A stretch of 61,512 nucleotides of DNA from Deltaproteobacteria bacterium HGW-Deltaproteobacteria-4 (GTDB lineage: Bacteria; Desulfobacterota; Desulfuromonadia; Desulfuromonadales; UBA2197): positions 123,075 to 184,586 of the forward strand of contig PHAV01000004.1 in the NCBI GenBank assembly GCA_002841765.1, written 5' to 3'. The notes beneath the pieces are model-generated. The model worked only from the letters and a program-made list of their open reading frames with translations. It searched no databases and was not told the origin of the DNA. Position numbers and translations under genes: made by a program. Below are positions 60,019 through 61,512 of the stretch, piece after piece; position 1 is the first letter of the stretch; every line of letters starts with the position of its first letter.

Positions 60019-60621
60019 TTACAAAGACTCGGGTAAATCGAGCCACAAATCCTGCAGGCTACGGTACATCTTCAATCGCTCGACCACACTCTCCACCGGC
60101 GCCGCAAAGATCGCTTCGTAGATAAATTCATCGGCCGCAGGGTCCATGGTAAAGGCGAGCTGCTCTTTTCGGGTATTGAATTGCGCGTTGATGCCGTTGC
60201 TGTTGCCGCGCGCATCGACGCGGATCCATTTGCCGAGGGTGGCGAGGTAGATGGCATTTAACCCGTGCAGAACCGTTTCGTCATCATCGGCAGCGGGATC
60301 GCGGCGTAAGACCTGGTAGCAGAAGCCGGCGGGGATGCCGACCGCCCGGAGCAGGGCGGCCAAAAGGTGGCTCTTGGCAAAGCAGATCCCGGTACCGTGC
60401 TGCAGCACTTCACTCGCCGTGCAGGTGACAATGTCGGTGTCGATATCATAGGAGTGGGGGATGGTGTCCCGCACCCATTCGTACAGACAACGGGCTTTGG
60501 CTTCTTCATCGGCTGCTGAGGCTGTCAGTTCCAGAGCTTTTTGGCGGACAGCCGGGGTCTGCCAGTCGATGATGGCGTCGGCTTGCAGGTAGTCGTTTAA
60601 GTCGTCGGATTCAGGGTACAT
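60019..60621 (-). CDS. Transglutaminase-like (papain-fold) protein
   Basis: The 200-residue protein has the transglutaminase-core triad: Cys in GTGICFAKSHLLAALLRA, His in TVLHGLNAIYL and Asp in WIRVDARGN. It has no signal peptide, so it is cytoplasmic and may act as a peptidase or amidase rather than a crosslinker. It is isolated between the toxin-antitoxin pair and the flavoprotein gene, on the same strand as both. Confidence 0.8.
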   Translation of the reverse strand: MYPESDDLNDYLQADAIIDWQTPAVRQKALELTASAADEEAKARCLYEWVRDTIPHSYDIDTDIVTCTASEVLQHGTGICFAKSHLLAALLRAVGIPAGFCYQVLRRDPAADDDETVLHGLNAIYLATLGKWIRVDARGNSNGINAQFNTRKEQLAFTMDPAADEFIYEAIFAAPVESVVERLKMYRSLQDLWLDLPESL

Positions 60622-60656
60622 GTCGGGTGCTTCTTTCTGTTAGGTTCTTTGCCGTA

Positions 60657-61118
60657 CTATCTTCGGGCTTTACCGCTGATCTGGTCGATTGCTATCTTGT
60701 AGACCTTGGTTGTCTTGTTTTTTTGTTCAACGTATTGTTTGCCCTCTGCGATAAAATCTGAACAGTATTTTTCTACAAGCCAGAGCAAGGCATCGTTCTT
60801 CTCGGCTCCATTCACTTCCGAAGCAACGCCAAAGACCACGGCACTTTCGTATTCCGTGGCAAATTTCTCTGGCAGAACTTTGGTTTTGCCAACAACACAA
60901 AAAGAAACCTTTGAATTTTGCTCGATATTTTCGATTTTATGGCCGCTGGTTGCGCAGTGAAAATAGATGCAATCGTTCTTATAGGTATAATTTAACGGTA
61001 AGCCATAGGGTTGTCCGTCTTTGCTGACAGTCGACATGATCCCGTATTCAGCGTTGTCGAGTATGTCTTTGGCTTCTTGAATGGTTATTTCCCGGTCACT
61101 TCTCCGAATACCTCTCAT
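60657..61118 (-). CDS. NimA-like FMN-binding protein (pyridoxamine-phosphate-oxidase fold)
   Basis: The 153-residue protein matches the 5-nitroimidazole-reductase-like group: MRGIRRSDREITIQEAK, AEYGIMSTVSKDGQPYG, LNYTYKNDCIYFHCA and SGHKIENIEQNSKVSF. FMN-dependent reduction of a small molecule is the family expectation. I choose ATG 61118; the longer frame back to 61283 would read through the attC-like sequence. The gene has lower G+C than the genes before 59 kb and starts 15 bases after the attC-like end. Confidence 0.85.
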   Translation of the reverse strand: MRGIRRSDREITIQEAKDILDNAEYGIMSTVSKDGQPYGLPLNYTYKNDCIYFHCATSGHKIENIEQNSKVSFCVVGKTKVLPEKFATEYESAVVFGVASEVNGAEKNDALLWLVEKYCSDFIAEGKQYVEQKNKTTKVYKIAIDQISGKARR

Positions 61119-61133
61119 TCGATTTTCCTTTAT

Positions 61134-61205
61134 GTCTAACTGGGCCGGCCATGACCCGCCCGCCCAGTCTTTTCGGGCGGTCGGCGTCCAGGGGAGTTGT
61201 TGAGC
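61134..61205 (-). repeat. Integron attC-like recombination site (candidate)
   Basis: These 72 bases are bounded by GCTCAAC (RYYYAAC, 61205-61199) and GTTAGAC (GTTRRRY, 61140-61134) on the reverse strand, and the interior is an imperfect G+C-rich hairpin. The left box starts 1 base after the stop of one small frame and the right box ends 15 bases before the next gene, as in a cassette array. The inner L and R boxes are weak and the two arms are unequal, so this may be a degenerate site. Either orientation is possible. Confidence 0.4.
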
Positions 61206-61206
61206 G

Positions 61207-61380
61207 TTATTTAGTTGTCTGTTTACTTGTATTCTGTTGCATGAACTCGTCGAAGAAAATTGAAAGTGCCTGGTCAGGATCATTTGGGTACTGATTGATC
61301 AGCTCCCTTAATCGGCTGGTGGATTGGGTAATTGTATTTTCTAAATTGTCGAGGTCACTATTAATCCAACGCGATAGCAT
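61207..61380 (-). CDS. Small frame of unknown function next to the attC-like site
   Basis: The 57-codon frame begins at ATG 61380 (MLSRWINSDLDNLE) and ends TAA at 61207, one base before the attC-like core. The amino-acid pattern (helical, acidic, ITQSTSRLRELINQYPND) looks protein-like, but no ribosome site is evident. The same frame is open further upstream without a start codon until a TAA near 61450. It may therefore be the surviving tail of a broken gene. Confidence 0.4.
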   Translation of the reverse strand: MLSRWINSDLDNLENTITQSTSRLRELINQYPNDPDQALSIFFDEFMQQNTSKQTTK

Positions 61381-61411
61381 CTCGATTTTTGGAAAGGCTA
61401 TACAAAGGAAA

Positions 61412-61510
61412 TCATGGGCCTGTAAAGGATTTTGTGTAAATGGGTTTGTCGGTTAATAAGTCGGCATCCTGTCGCCGAAGATGATCGTAAACTGATTGAG
61501 TGCCGATTTC
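61412..61510 (-). pseudogene. Partial frame at the window edge, possibly frameshifted with the next
   Basis: In another reverse-strand frame, 32 codons enter from outside the window and end TGA at 61412 (TQSVYDHLRRQDADLLTDKP is readable within it). It runs into the region where the 61207-61380 frame is open without a start. One gene split by a frameshift is possible, as is a normal gene end. Too little is visible to name it. Confidence 0.25.
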
Positions 61511-61512
61511 CA

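Overview
The window reads as a chromosome segment from a Desulfuromonadales-type deltaproteobacterium (Geobacter, Desulfuromonas or Pelobacter relatives). The signs are a eukaryote-type citrate synthase, an energy-converting-hydrogenase-related (Ehr) operon, an aromatic operon running pheA-tyrA-aroA-cmk-rpsA, RdgC- and TonB-like proteins, and GspA/GspB-like genes. This assignment rests on gene content and protein motifs read by eye; no database search was run. Coding density is high and codon use looks even up to about 59 kb, after which the sequence becomes visibly richer in A+T.

Layout: 1-5.9 kb holds housekeeping genes (end of a predicted aminopeptidase, folD, an RdgC-like gene, a membrane TPR gene, an Smr-domain gene), a possible 20-codon peptide gene with its own promoter, and DUF480 and N-carbamoylputrescine-amidase-like genes. 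5.9-16.5 kb holds gltA behind a structured leader, a PHP-domain phosphoesterase coupled to rlmKL, a TonB-like protein, and queuosine genes (tgt, queD, queE) with a creatininase-family hydrolase and an outer-membrane protein. 16.6-24 kb holds an ABC-F ATPase, a ParA-like ATPase with a C-terminal Cys/His cluster, a glucan phosphorylase, and a GspA/GspB pair. 24-34.4 kb is a long forward run: pheA, an unknown secreted protein, tyrA, aroA, cmk, rpsA, sppA, ihfB, a pseudouridine synthase, lgt and a HAD phosphatase.

34.4-38.8 kb is a reverse-strand signalling operon. A small two-helix membrane protein is followed by a 1066-residue fusion of a sodium:solute symporter, a STAC-like domain, a GAF domain and a SpoIIE-type PP2C phosphatase, then a STAS anti-sigma antagonist and an RsbW-like kinase. 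Together these form a complete partner-switching module whose input appears to be a transporter. 38.8-49.7 kb is an Ehr operon with seven Ehr subunits (two B-type and one F-type ion-pump subunits), a DUF1275 membrane protein and a DNA-binding/EIIA-Ntr regulator behind a repeat-rich promoter. Its large subunit lacks the cysteines that bind NiFe in hydrogenases. 49.8-53.2 kb encodes the CydDC exporter. The end of cydC is supplied by a hairpin repeat that also occurs inside the Ehr operon.

53.4-59.2 kb holds a small protein, an MFS exporter coupled to an acyl-ligase/ACP/acyltransferase fusion (reminiscent of LplT-Aas but in a different domain order), a divergent HxlR regulator and AcuI/YhdH-type reductase, and a DUF1294 protein. 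59.3-61.5 kb looks acquired: a Phd/PIN toxin-antitoxin pair, a transglutaminase-like protein, a NimA-like flavoprotein, a possible integron attC-like site, and small or broken reading frames at the window edge. No rRNA, tRNA, CRISPR array, prophage or insertion sequence was recognised.
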